From Gammaproteobacteria bacterium (GTDB lineage: Bacteria; Pseudomonadota; Gammaproteobacteria; Xanthomonadales; Xanthomonadaceae), in assembly GCA_030431185.1 (NCBI GenBank), contig JAUIJO010000007.1, forward strand, positions 1-26,094: 26,094 bases of DNA, written 5' to 3'. The notes beneath the pieces were generated by a model. It saw nothing but the letters and a program-made list of their open reading frames with translations, ran no database searches and had not been told where the DNA came from. The translations under genes and the position numbers were made by a program. Shown one piece after another: positions 8,135 to 19,748 of this stretch (positions within the stretch are counted from its first letter, which is position 1; every line of letters begins with the position of its first letter).

Positions 8135-9193
8135 ATGACGCAGGATATCGATTTCGACCGTTACGACCGCATCCGTCCGATCCGCTGGACCGGCGATGCC
8201 CTGGAGCTCCTGGACCAGCGCAAACTGCCGTTCGAGGTCGACTACGTCCGCTGCACCGACAGCGACGCGGTCGCCGCCGCGATCCACGCGTTGACCGTGC
8301 GTGGCGCGCCGGCGATCGGCATCTCGGCCGCCTGGGGCGTGGTGCTGGCCACGCGCGACGTGCAGGCCGACAGCGGCGCGGAAGCACTGCCGCTGCTGGA
8401 ACCGGCGATGCAGCGCCTCAACGCGGCGCGTCCGACCGCGGTCAACTTGGCCTGGGCGCTGGCGCGGATGCGACGCGTGCTGGCCGTCGCGGGTGCGGAC
8501 TGGCGCGAGGTGCTGGCGCGCGAAGCACAGGCGATCTCCGACGAGGACCTGGCCGCCAACCGCCACATGGGCGCGCTGGGCGCGGCGCTGATCGCGCCCG
8601 GCAGCGGCGTCATGACCCACTGCAACACCGGCTCGCTTGCGACCGCCGGCTTCGGGACCGCGCTGGGGGTGATCCGCGCCGGCGTGGCGCAGGGACGCAT
8701 CGGCAAGGTGTACGCCGGCGAGACCCGACCCTGGCTGCAGGGCGCGCGGTTGACCTCCTGGGAGCTGCAGCAGGACGGCATCGCGCCGACCCTGGTCGCG
8801 GACGCGGCCGCCGCCCACCTGATGAAGACCGGCGCCGTGCAGTGGGTCGTAGTCGGCGCCGACCGCATCTGCGCCAACGGCGACACCGCCAACAAGATCG
8901 GCACCTACCAGCTCGCCATCTCGGCCCGCCACCATGGCGCCCGATTCATGGTCGTGGCGCCTTCCTCCACCGTCGACATGGACACGCCCACCGGCGACTC
9001 GATCGAGATCGAAGAGCGCGACCCGGGGGAGATGTTCGCCATCGGCGGGGTGCGTACCGCGGCGCTGGACATCGTGGCCTGGAACCCCGTCTTCGACGTC
9101 ACGCCGCATGGATTGATCGACGCGATCGTCACCGAGAAGGGCGTCATCGAGCGTCCCGACGCCGACGCGATGCGGGCCGCATTCGGCGGCTGA
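8135..9193 (+). CDS. mtnA: S-methyl-5-thioribose-1-phosphate isomerase MtnA
   Basis: MtnA converts 5-methylthioribose-1-phosphate to 5-methylthioribulose-1-phosphate in the methionine salvage pathway, which recycles the methylthioadenosine left by polyamine synthesis. The protein is 352 residues, normal for the family, which is homologous to the eIF2B alpha/beta/delta subunits. Visible signatures: TVRGAPAIG (54-62), MTHCNTGSLAT with the catalytic cysteine at 163, and VVGADRICANGDTANKIGTY with the catalytic aspartate at 243. These match Cys160 and Asp240 of the Bacillus enzyme. Start ATG 8135 puts the first conserved segment (IRPIRW) about 13 residues in, as usual. Its place directly before gyrA is common in the Xanthomonas group. 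No other salvage gene (mtnP, mtnB, mtnD) is present in the window. Confidence 0.95.
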   Translation: MTQDIDFDRYDRIRPIRWTGDALELLDQRKLPFEVDYVRCTDSDAVAAAIHALTVRGAPAIGISAAWGVVLATRDVQADSGAEALPLLEPAMQRLNAARPTAVNLAWALARMRRVLAVAGADWREVLAREAQAISDEDLAANRHMGALGAALIAPGSGVMTHCNTGSLATAGFGTALGVIRAGVAQGRIGKVYAGETRPWLQGARLTSWELQQDGIAPTLVADAAAAHLMKTGAVQWVVVGADRICANGDTANKIGTYQLAISARHHGARFMVVAPSSTVDMDTPTGDSIEIEERDPGEMFAIGGVRTAALDIVAWNPVFDVTPHGLIDAIVTEKGVIERPDADAMRAAFGG

Positions 9194-9201
9194 GGCCGCC
9201 G
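9184..9201 (+). terminator. Hairpin across the mtnA stop codon
   Basis: CGGCGGC and GCCGCCG form a 7-bp stem around a TGAG loop that contains the mtnA stop codon. No T-run follows. It may mark the end of the transcript by a Rho-assisted route or simply reflect GC-rich sequence. Confidence 0.25.
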
Positions 9202-9301
9202 CGGGCGGCGCTTCCGTCGCGCCGTCCCGGAGGCCCAGCGCAAGTGCTTGTTTTTGCGTTGGAAACGCGAGGCCCCGGGGGCGGGTCCGGGGGCCTGTTC
9301 G

Positions 9302-9310
9302 TGGTATGAT
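9302..9310 (+). promoter_or_regulatory. Extended -10 promoter candidate for gyrA
   Basis: TGGTATGAT is a TGn extension (9302-9304) joined to the -10 hexamer TATGAT (9305-9310). It lies in the otherwise GC-rich mtnA-gyrA gap. No good -35 is present at 16-18 nt, which is typical of extended -10 promoters. Transcription would start near 9317, giving a leader of about 110 nt before gyrA. That leader contains a 14-nt perfect palindrome at 9369-9382 that can fold into a small hairpin. Confidence 0.5.
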
Positions 9311-9428
9311 TTCACGTCTTTTTCATGCGCTCTCCAGCGCCCGTGCCGGTCCCCGTCGCCTCATCGCGCCGGGCATGCCCGGAACGGTCGGGGGAGGGGC
9401 CTGATCCACCGCCCAAAACGGAAACCCG

Positions 9429-12062
<2,634 letters not shown>

Positions 12063-12089
12063 CACCGGGCCGAACGCGACCCACGCACG

Positions 12090-12113
12090 CGACGCCGCCC
12101 ACGGGCGGCGTCG
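12090..12113 (+). terminator. GC-rich hairpin after gyrA
   Basis: CGACGCCGCC and GGCGGCGTCG form a perfect 10-bp stem with a CACG loop, starting 27 nt after the gyrA stop. The sequence after it (TCGTACC) has no T-run. It is probably the end of the gyrA message, perhaps with Rho help. Confidence 0.45.
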
Positions 12114-12154
12114 TCGTACCAGGCGCCGGTGCCGGGGTGGCCGGGATCGCGGTC

Positions 12155-12160
12155 TATACT
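12155..12160 (+). promoter_or_regulatory. Candidate -10 element ahead of the alpha-2-macroglobulin gene
   Basis: TATACT (5 of 6 to consensus) lies 39 nt before the ATG and downstream of the gyrA hairpin. The -35 region at 17-nt spacing is GC-rich and unconvincing. It would give the envelope gene pair its own transcript. Confidence 0.35.
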
Positions 12161-12199
12161 CGACCCTGACGTGACGATCACTGGAGGGGGAGCGAGCGC

Positions 12200-15100
12200 A
12201 TGCACGCATCGGGGAACGCGAGCACACACCGGTACCGGTATCCCGCACGCCTGGCGAGGGCACTTGCCCTGCTGGTCCTTCTCGCCGGCAGCATCGTCCT
12301 GGGTGCCTGCGACCGCGACAAGGACGGCCAGTTGCCGGAGACCAGCGGCGAGGTGATCCGCGCCGACAAGCCGGCCATCGAGGGCTTCGCGCTGTCCGCC
12401 GCCTACCCCGATCCGCATGGCGAGGCGCTGTCGATCGCCCTCGAGTTCTCGCAGCCGCTGGTGGAATCGCAGGACTTCGATGCCCTGGTTTCCGTCACTG
12501 ATGCCAAGGGCGCGGTGGTCAAGGGCGCGTGGGTGCTGGACGATGGCGGGCGCATCCTGCGCTTCCCGCACGTGGAGGCCGACGCGGAGTACGAGGTCGC
12601 GATCAAGGCCGGCATCGTCGCCGCCAGCGGCGAACGCCTCGACCGGGCCCTCGACAGGACCGTGCACACCGGCCCGCTGGAGCCGGTGGTGGGTTTCGCC
12701 TCGCAGGGCAGCGTGCTGCCGGCGCGCGAGAGCCGCGGCCTGCCGGTGGTGTCGGTGAACGTGCCCGAGGTCGACGTCGAGTTCCTGCGCGTGCGCGAGA
12801 AGTCGCTGCCGCGCTTCTTCGGCGAGTACCAGCGGGGCGGCCGCCGCAGTGGCTGGGATCTCGACGCCGACTATGGCGACAACGTGCCCCTGGCCGACAT
12901 GGCCGACTCCGTCTACGTGAACCGCTTCGCGCTCGACGGCAAGCCCAACGAACGCGTGCTCAACTACCTGCCGCTGCAGGACATCCGCGAGCTGCAGGAG
13001 CCGGGCCTGTACTTCGCGGTGATGAAGCGCGTGGGTCGCTTCAGCGACCAGATGGAAACCGCGTTCTTCACCGTCAGCGACCTGGGCCTGCATGTCCGCG
13101 CGTACGAGGACAAGCTGTTCGTCCATGCGGCTTCACTCGCCAGTGGCGCCCCGATCAGCACGGCCGGGTTGCGCATCCTCGACGCGAAGGGCGAGCCGGT
13201 GCTCAAGGGCGAAACCGACCGACATGGCAACGCCATGCTGGACTACAGCCTGGATGCGGGCCACGTCATCGTCGCCAGCCGGGGCAGCGATGTGTCGATG
13301 CTGCCGTTCAACCAGCCGGCGCTGGACCTCTCGGAGTTCGCGGTCGCGGGGCGCGAGCAGGCCTGGTTCGACGTGTTCGCCTGGTCCGGCCGCGACCTCT
13401 ACCGGCCCGGCGAGACCGTGCGCGTCTCCGCGCTGCTGCGCGACCAGGATGGCAGGCCGCTGGGGGACAAGGCGCGCCAGCCGCTCTACGTGCGCTACGT
13501 GCAACCCGATGGCAAGACGCTGATCGAATCACGGGTGACGCCCGATGCGCAGGGGTACGTGCGCCACGAACAGGCGATCCCGGTGGATGCCGCGACCGGG
13601 CGCTGGAAGGTCGAGTTCCGCAGCGACCCGGACAGCAAGGAGGCCGTGCAGGGCATGGTCCTGCGCATCGAGGAGTTCCTCCCCGAGCGGATGAAGCTGG
13701 ATCTCGACAGTCCGCAGCCGCGCCTGGTACCCGGCAAGGCGCTGGACCTCGAGGTCGAAGGCGCATACCTCTACGGCGCGCCGGCGGCCGGCAACCGCTT
13801 CACCGCGAAGCTGGCCGTGGCCGTCGAGCAGCATCCGGTCGAATCGCTGCCGGGCTATTTCTTCGGCGATCCCACGCTCGCGCTGCCGAAGGACGCCAAG
13901 GACGTCATCGACGCCGAGCTCGATGCGCAGGGCCACCTCGCGCAGTCGATCCCCTTGCCGGCCGAGGTCAAGGGCGACACGCCGGTGGCGGCGATCGTGT
14001 CGGGCAGCCTGTTCGAGACCGGCGGCCGCAGCGTCAACCGGACCCTGAAGCGCGTGTTGTGGCCGGCCGACGCGCTGGTCGGAATCCGGCCGCTGTTCGA
14101 CGACAAGGAGGGCACGGACGCGAACGCGCCGGCCGGCTTCGAGATCCAGCGCGTGGATGCCGACGGCAGCCCGCAACCGGCCAAGGGTCTGCGGGTGACG
14201 CTGGTACGCGAGCACCGCGACTACCACTGGACCCATGACGAGGATGGCGGCTGGGACCATGATTTCACCCGCCGCTACGAGGACGTCGAGACCCGCACGG
14301 TCGATGCCGGCGGGGCGCCGCTGAGGCTGGACTTCCCGGTGGAGTGGGGGGACTACCGGCTCGACGTCGTCGACCCGGCGACCGGACTGGCCACGCGCTA
14401 TCCGTTCACCGCCGGCTGGAGCTGGAACGACGACAACCGCGGCCTCGACGCGCGACCCGACAAGGTCAAGTTGTCGCTGGACAAGACCGCGTACCGTGCC
14501 GGCGACACCCTGGAGCTGACCCTCACCCCGCCGCATGCCGGCAAGGGCCTGGTCATGGTCGAGAGCGACCGGATGCTGTTCGTGCAGGACGTCGACGTCA
14601 AGGCCGGCAGCACCGTGACGATCCCGGTGACCGAGGACTGGGAGCGGCACGACGTCTACGTCACCGCCCTGGTCTTCCGCGGCGGCAGCGCACCGAGCAA
14701 GATCACGCCCGCCCGCGCGGTGGGCGTGGCCCACGTCCCGATGGACCGACGGGATCGCACCGTGGCCGTCGGCCTGGCCGTGCCCGCCATGATGCGGCCC
14801 GAGCAGGACCTCGCGGTGACCGTCAGCGCGCCGCAACTGGCCGGCAAGGAGGCCTACGCGACCGTGTCCGCGGTCGACGTCGGCATCCTCAACATCACCC
14901 GCTTCCCGGTGCCGGACGCGGCGAAGCACTTCTTCGCCCAGCGTCGCCTCGGCGTCGATGCCTACGACGTCTATGGGCGCGTCATCGAAAGCTTCGACGG
15001 CGCGATGGCGAGGATCCGCTTCGGCGGCGACATGGCCCTGCAACCGCTGGCACAGGCGCGCCGGCCCACGGCCCGCGTGCAGACCGTCGATCTGTTCGCC

Positions 15101-17161
15101 GGCCCGGTCAAGCTCGACGCGAAGGGCATCGCGCGGGTCAAGCTGCCGGTCCCCGACTTCAATGGCGCGCTTCGCGTGTCCGCCCTGGTCTACGCGGGCG
15201 GGCGCTACGGCAGCCATGAGGCCGAAGTGCGGGTGCGCGCCCCGGTGCTGGCCGAGGCCAGCCTGCCGCGCGTGCTGGCGCCGGGCGACCGCAGCAAGCT
15301 GACCCTGGACCTGCAGAACTTCACCGGCAAGGCGGGCGAGTTCACGGTGCGCGTCGACGGTATCGGGCCGCTGTCGGTGGGCGAGGGCAGCCGCCGCGCA
15401 TCCCTGGCGGTCGACGGCAAGACCACCCTGGACTTTCCCCTGCAGGCGCGCGAGGGCTACACGACCGCCCAGGTGCGCATCCGCGTTGACGGCAACGGTT
15501 TCAAGGTCGACCGCAAGTACGACCTGCCGGTGCGTGCGGGCTGGCCATCGGTGATGCGCGCACGCACGCGGGTGCTGGACGACCTGGCCACGCTGCGCAT
15601 GGACGCGGGGCTGGCGAGCGGACTGATGCCCGACTCGGTGACCGCGCGCCTCTCGGTCAGTGCGATCCCGCCCATTCCGTTCGCGTCCGCGCTCAAGGAT
15701 GCGCTGCGCTATCCCTACGGATGCGCCGAGCAGACCACGAGCAAGGGCTACGCGGCGCTGGAGCTGGACGAGGCGACCGCGCAGATGCTCGGGGTCGACG
15801 GGCTCGGCGACGCGGCGCGCAGGACGCGCATGGAAGGGGCGTTTGGCCGCCTCTCGGCGATGCAGGTCAGCTCCGGCCACTTCTCGATGTGGGGGAGCGG
15901 GGACTATGTCAATCCGATCATCACGCCCTACATCGTCGAATTCCTGCTCGATGCGCGCGAGGGCGGCTTCGACGTCCCCGACGCGATGCTGCAGAAGGCC
16001 TTGAAGGTACTCAGCGAGGACCTGCTCTCCGGCAACCAGGGCTTCTATGGCCATGACCATCGCGACCACCTGCGCTTCGCCTACCAGGCCTACGCCGGCT
16101 ACGTGCTGGCCCGGGTCAACCGGGCGCCGCTGGGCACGCTGCGCGCCATGTACGACGATCGCCGCGACAAGAGCCTGACCGGCCTGCCGCTGGTGCACCT
16201 GGGCCTGGCGCTGTCGCTGCAGGGCGACAAGGCGCGGGGCGACAAGGCGATCGCCGCCGGTTTCGCGCGCGATCCCGCGAAGCGCCCGCGCTACCTCGCG
16301 GACTACGGGAGCGTGCTGCGCGACGACGCCCTGATGATCGCCCTGCTGCACGAACACGACCTCGCCACGCCCGCGTACGACGCGCGTTCGGTGGCCCTCG
16401 GTCGCGAGCTCGATGCCCGGCGCAACCGCGGCTGGCTGTGGTTGAGCACGCAGGAACAGGTCGCGCTTGCCCGCCTCGGCAAGGCCCTGCTGGTCGACCA
16501 GTCGCGAGAACTCGCGGGCACCTGGACCGTTGGCGACCAGAGCTCGCAGGCCGCCCTGGCGCGTTTCATCTCGCGCGACTTCGACCATGGCGCGTTGTTG
16601 TCCGGAGTGGGCTTCGCGCCGAGCGGGGACACGCCCTTGTTCGCGAACTTCGAAGTCGTCGGCGTGCCCCGCGACGCGCCGGCGGAAGATGCGTCGGTAC
16701 TGAAGGTCACGCGACGCTGGTACGGCACCGATGGCAAGCCCTGGAAGGGCGGCGCCCTGGAGGAAGGCGAGGTGCTGGTCGCCGCGGTCAGCATCGTCAG
16801 CGACCGCAGCATGCCCGATGCCTTGTTGACGGACCTGTTGCCGGCCGGCCTGGAGATCGAGAACTTCAACCTCGGCGACGGGGAGCAGTGGGCGGGCGTC
16901 GTCATCGACGGCATCGACCTGGACGAACGCGAGGACGCGGCCGAGGTCCGCCACGAAGAGTTCCGCGACGACCGCTACGTGGCGGCGATCAAGCTCGACC
17001 GCGGCAATACCGCCCGCGTGTTCTACCTGGTGCGCGCGGTCACGCCGGGCACCTACGCGGTGCCGCCGCCGATGGTGGAGGACATGTACCGTCCCGAGCT
17101 GCGCGGCATCGGCAAGGCCTCGCCCGCCACGGTGGAGGTGGTGCCGCCCGCCGCGCGCTAG
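12200..17161 (+). CDS. yfhM: Bacterial alpha-2-macroglobulin, thioester type (YfhM-like lipoprotein)
   Basis: Bacterial alpha-2-macroglobulins are periplasmic protease traps: cleavage of a bait region changes the fold and lets a reactive thioester bond the attacking protease. The protein is 1653 residues, about the length of E. coli YfhM. A hydrophobic signal peptide (about 18-36) ends in the lipobox LGAC with Cys37 as the lipidated residue. Asp38 follows, which in E. coli signals retention in the inner membrane. Many immunoglobulin-like macroglobulin domains follow. The thioester motif CAEQ is intact (Cys1175, Gln1178, at 15722-15733) inside YPYGCAEQTTSKGY. An alpha-helical thioester domain follows (about 1130-1450), with the receptor-like and MG10 regions at the C-terminus. 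A strong GGAGGGGG (12183-12190) fixes the start. pbpC lies directly downstream, the classic partner. Confidence 0.95.
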   Translation: MHASGNASTHRYRYPARLARALALLVLLAGSIVLGACDRDKDGQLPETSGEVIRADKPAIEGFALSAAYPDPHGEALSIALEFSQPLVESQDFDALVSVTDAKGAVVKGAWVLDDGGRILRFPHVEADAEYEVAIKAGIVAASGERLDRALDRTVHTGPLEPVVGFASQGSVLPARESRGLPVVSVNVPEVDVEFLRVREKSLPRFFGEYQRGGRRSGWDLDADYGDNVPLADMADSVYVNRFALDGKPNERVLNYLPLQDIRELQEPGLYFAVMKRVGRFSDQMETAFFTVSDLGLHVRAYEDKLFVHAASLASGAPISTAGLRILDAKGEPVLKGETDRHGNAMLDYSLDAGHVIVASRGSDVSMLPFNQPALDLSEFAVAGREQAWFDVFAWSGRDLYRPGETVRVSALLRDQDGRPLGDKARQPLYVRYVQPDGKTLIESRVTPDAQGYVRHEQAIPVDAATGRWKVEFRSDPDSKEAVQGMVLRIEEFLPERMKLDLDSPQPRLVPGKALDLEVEGAYLYGAPAAGNRFTAKLAVAVEQHPVESLPGYFFGDPTLALPKDAKDVIDAELDAQGHLAQSIPLPAEVKGDTPVAAIVSGSLFETGGRSVNRTLKRVLWPADALVGIRPLFDDKEGTDANAPAGFEIQRVDADGSPQPAKGLRVTLVREHRDYHWTHDEDGGWDHDFTRRYEDVETRTVDAGGAPLRLDFPVEWGDYRLDVVDPATGLATRYPFTAGWSWNDDNRGLDARPDKVKLSLDKTAYRAGDTLELTLTPPHAGKGLVMVESDRMLFVQDVDVKAGSTVTIPVTEDWERHDVYVTALVFRGGSAPSKITPARAVGVAHVPMDRRDRTVAVGLAVPAMMRPEQDLAVTVSAPQLAGKEAYATVSAVDVGILNITRFPVPDAAKHFFAQRRLGVDAYDVYGRVIESFDGAMARIRFGGDMALQPLAQARRPTARVQTVDLFAGPVKLDAKGIARVKLPVPDFNGALRVSALVYAGGRYGSHEAEVRVRAPVLAEASLPRVLAPGDRSKLTLDLQNFTGKAGEFTVRVDGIGPLSVGEGSRRASLAVDGKTTLDFPLQAREGYTTAQVRIRVDGNGFKVDRKYDLPVRAGWPSVMRARTRVLDDLATLRMDAGLASGLMPDSVTARLSVSAIPPIPFASALKDALRYPYGCAEQTTSKGYAALELDEATAQMLGVDGLGDAARRTRMEGAFGRLSAMQVSSGHFSMWGSGDYVNPIITPYIVEFLLDAREGGFDVPDAMLQKALKVLSEDLLSGNQGFYGHDHRDHLRFAYQAYAGYVLARVNRAPLGTLRAMYDDRRDKSLTGLPLVHLGLALSLQGDKARGDKAIAAGFARDPAKRPRYLADYGSVLRDDALMIALLHEHDLATPAYDARSVALGRELDARRNRGWLWLSTQEQVALARLGKALLVDQSRELAGTWTVGDQSSQAALARFISRDFDHGALLSGVGFAPSGDTPLFANFEVVGVPRDAPAEDASVLKVTRRWYGTDGKPWKGGALEEGEVLVAAVSIVSDRSMPDALLTDLLPAGLEIENFNLGDGEQWAGVVIDGIDLDEREDAAEVRHEEFRDDRYVAAIKLDRGNTARVFYLVRAVTPGTYAVPPPMVEDMYRPELRGIGKASPATVEVVPPAAR

Positions 17162-17183
17162 CGACACGGCCCATGGGTCCCGT

Positions 17184-17214
17184 CTCCCCCGCGCGCCCGG
17201 CGCGCGCGGGCGAG
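17184..17214 (+). other. Hairpin between yfhM and pbpC
   Basis: CCCGCGCGC (17188-17196) and GCGCGCGGG (17202-17210) form a 9-bp stem with a 5-nt loop. After one mismatch, four more pairs extend it (17184-17186 with 17212-17214, plus a wobble at 17183/17215). The extension covers the GAGGGG that would serve a GTG start at 17223. It could reduce pbpC expression relative to yfhM or partially terminate; no T-run is present. Confidence 0.35.
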
Positions 17215-17300
17215 GGGCCCCGGTGCAGGGCCCGCATCCCGAATCCGCCGGCGCGGCCAGGGCCGGCGCGGGGCGATTCAGGAGCCGCCACTTTCCCGAT

Positions 17301-19679
17301 ATGCCCAGCCGCCACATGCCCAGTACCGGCCATCGCCGACGTTTCCTGAAAGCCAGCCTGGCGGGGCTGGTGCTGGCGATCGTCGCGATGCTGCTCGATC
17401 TCGCCTTCCCGGTGCCGCTGCCGGATGCGCGTGATGCCGGCGCCGTGGTGCTCTCGTCGGACGGCACGCCGCTGCGCGCGTTCGCGGACCGCGGCGGGAT
17501 CTGGCGGTATCCCGTGACACTCGACGAGGTCTCGCCCCTGTACGTCGAGGCCTTGCTGACCTATGAGGACCGATGGTTCTGGCGGCACCCCGGGGTCAAT
17601 CCCCTGGCCCTGTCGCGGGCCGCGGTCCAGTGGGTCCGGCACGGTCGCGTGGTGTCGGGCGGTTCGACCCTGAGCATGCAGGTGGCCCGGATCCTCGACC
17701 CGCCCGCCGGCGGCAGTCGCACGCCCTGGGCGAAGGCGCGCCAGGTCCTGCGGGCGCTGCAACTGGAGGCGCACCTGTCCAAGCGCGAGATCCTCACCCT
17801 CTACCTCAACCACGCGCCGTTCGGCGGCACCATCGAGGGCGTCGAGGCCGCCAGTTGGGCCTACCTGGGAAAACCCGCCTCGAGGCTGTCGCACGCGGAA
17901 GCGGCATTGCTGGTGGTGTTGCCGCAGGCGCCGAGCCGCTGGCGTCCTGACCGGGAACCCGAAGCCGCCCGCGCTGCCCGCGACAAGGTGCTGGCGCGCA
18001 TGGCGACGCTGGGTGAGTGGTCGGCCGACGTGGTGGCGGACGCCCGCATCGAACCGGTGGTGGCGCGCAGCCTGCAGACACCCCGCCATGCCGCCCTGCT
18101 GGCGCGGCGCCTGCGCCACGCCCATCCGGGCGAGCGGCGCATCGTGTCCACCCTCGACATCGACCTCCAGCGCACGCTGGAGGCGCGGGTCGCCAGCTAT
18201 TTCTCCGACCTGCCACCGCGCACCTCCGCGGCCTTGCTGGTGGTGGACAACGCCACCATGGAGGCGCGCGCCTATGTGGGATCGGTCGAGTTCGCGGACG
18301 CCGAACGTCTGGGGCATGTCGACATGGTGCGTGCCTGGCGATCACCGGGCTCGACGCTCAAGCCGTTCCTCTACGGGCTGGCGATCGACGATGGCCTGAT
18401 CCATTCGGGCAGCCTGATGGTGGATGCGCCGCAATCCTTCGGCGACTATCGCCCGGGCAACTTCGACGCGGCGTTCCGCGGGCCGGTGAGCGCCGCCGAG
18501 GCCTTGCAGCTGTCGCTCAACGTGCCCGCCGTGGACCTGCTGGATCGGGTCGGGCCGGTGCGTTTCGCCGCGCGCCTGGCCCACGCCGGCATCGATCTCC
18601 ACTGGCCGCGCGGAGCGTCGCCCAACCTGTCGATGATCCTGGGCGGCACGGGGGCCCGGCTCGAGGACCTGGTCGGCGCCCATGCCGCACTGAACCGGGA
18701 GGGCCTGGCCGGCCGCGTGCGTTATCGGCCGGACGCGCCCACGGCGGACCGGCGACTGCTCTCGCCGGGGGCGGCCTGGATCATCCGCGACATCCTCGAA
18801 AGCAATCCCCGGCCGGGCACCACCGACAGCTTCGATGCCAGCGGCCGCGCGCGCGTGGCGTGGAAGACCGGGACCAGCTACGGCTTCCGCGATGCCTGGG
18901 CCCTGGGCGGCACCCGCAGCCACACGGTGGGGGTGTGGGTGGGGCGGCCCGACGGCACGCCCTTGCCCGGCCAGTACGGGGCCGTCACGGCCTTGCCGCT
19001 GTTGTTCGAGGTCATCAACGCATTGCCGCGCCACCGGGGCGACGCCGATGCCTCGCCGCCGCCCCCCGGGGTCGCGTCGATCGATGTCTGCTGGCCGCTC
19101 GGGGGGGCATTCGATCCCGATGCGCCCGGCCTGTGCCGCCGCCGGCTCGACGCCTGGACGCTGGCGGGCGTGGTGCCGCCCACCGCCGCCGAGCGCGGCG
19201 CGCGATTGTGGAGCGCGGGCATCGAGCGTTTCGACGTGGATGCGGTGACCGGCGAGCGCCTGTCGGCCGACTGCAGCCGCCCGCACGAACGCGTGGCTGC
19301 CTCGGTGGCGCGGTGGCCCGCGCTGGCCTCGCCCTGGCTGTCGGTCGCGGAGCGTCGTGCCGCGCGCTTGCCCGCGCTGGCGGACGACTGCGTCGACGAT
19401 GGCCGCGGGGGGCACGAGAACCTGCGGATCGAAGGCCTGCACGATCGCGCCACCCTGGCGATGGCACCCGGCTCGAAGAACGCCCTGCGACTTTCGCTGC
19501 GGGCGATTGGAAGCGACGCACGGATCCGCTGGTTGCTCGACGGCCGCCTGGTCGGCGACTCCATCGGCAGCCGCCGTTTCGAACACGACTTCAGCGAACC
19601 TGGGGCCCATACCCTCACCGCGCTGGCCGACACCGGCGCGTGGTCGAAACTCGGGTTCCGGGTGCTGCCGCCCGATTGA
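17301..19679 (+). CDS. pbpC: Penicillin-binding protein 1C (bifunctional transglycosylase/transpeptidase)
   Basis: PBP1C is a class A penicillin-binding protein that polymerises glycan strands and has a transpeptidase domain; it acts at the outer face of the inner membrane. From ATG 17301 it has 792 residues (E. coli PbpC 770). An N-terminal anchor at about 16-34 is followed by the GT51 domain, with catalytic Glu89 in EDRWFWRHPG, then GGSTLSMQVAR and a QLEAHLSKREILTLYLN block. The transpeptidase domain has Ser351-x-x-Lys354 (STLK), Ser405-x-Asn407 (SLN) and KTG at 522-524. The last 100 residues or so form the PBP1C-specific C-terminal domain. GTG 17223 and ATG 17316 are alternative starts. 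I prefer 17301 because the 26-residue extension from 17223 has no domain content, although AGGAG at 17280 is rather far away (16 nt). It is probably co-transcribed with yfhM. Confidence 0.93.
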   Translation: MPSRHMPSTGHRRRFLKASLAGLVLAIVAMLLDLAFPVPLPDARDAGAVVLSSDGTPLRAFADRGGIWRYPVTLDEVSPLYVEALLTYEDRWFWRHPGVNPLALSRAAVQWVRHGRVVSGGSTLSMQVARILDPPAGGSRTPWAKARQVLRALQLEAHLSKREILTLYLNHAPFGGTIEGVEAASWAYLGKPASRLSHAEAALLVVLPQAPSRWRPDREPEAARAARDKVLARMATLGEWSADVVADARIEPVVARSLQTPRHAALLARRLRHAHPGERRIVSTLDIDLQRTLEARVASYFSDLPPRTSAALLVVDNATMEARAYVGSVEFADAERLGHVDMVRAWRSPGSTLKPFLYGLAIDDGLIHSGSLMVDAPQSFGDYRPGNFDAAFRGPVSAAEALQLSLNVPAVDLLDRVGPVRFAARLAHAGIDLHWPRGASPNLSMILGGTGARLEDLVGAHAALNREGLAGRVRYRPDAPTADRRLLSPGAAWIIRDILESNPRPGTTDSFDASGRARVAWKTGTSYGFRDAWALGGTRSHTVGVWVGRPDGTPLPGQYGAVTALPLLFEVINALPRHRGDADASPPPPGVASIDVCWPLGGAFDPDAPGLCRRRLDAWTLAGVVPPTAAERGARLWSAGIERFDVDAVTGERLSADCSRPHERVAASVARWPALASPWLSVAERRAARLPALADDCVDDGRGGHENLRIEGLHDRATLAMAPGSKNALRLSLRAIGSDARIRWLLDGRLVGDSIGSRRFEHDFSEPGAHTLTALADTGAWSKLGFRVLPPD

Positions 19680-19748
19680 CGCCGCACGATCGACGCCGCG
19701 CGTGGCCCGATGCGCGCGGGAGGCGGTCCCCGCGAAAGCATCGCTGGT

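Noticed and set aside
17223..17300. GTG at 17223 as the pbpC start
   Set aside because: The 26 extra residues have no anchor or domain, and the ribosome site would be buried in a hairpin. Not excluded, but less likely than 17301.
13529..17467. Open frame of 1312 residues on the minus strand, antisense to yfhM
   Set aside because: It mirrors codons of the certain plus-strand gene; third-position GC leaves few stops in this antisense frame. Composition is His/Gln/Arg/Ala-rich with no recognisable domain. Same reasoning for the 912-residue minus frame at 3499-6237 and the 773-residue one at 9942-12263.
19696..19719. Hairpin CCGCGCG/CGCGCGG in the gap between convergent pbpC and the GNAT gene
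   Set aside because: Seven-base stem with a 10-nt loop and no T-run on either strand; stems of this kind are expected by chance in DNA this GC-rich.
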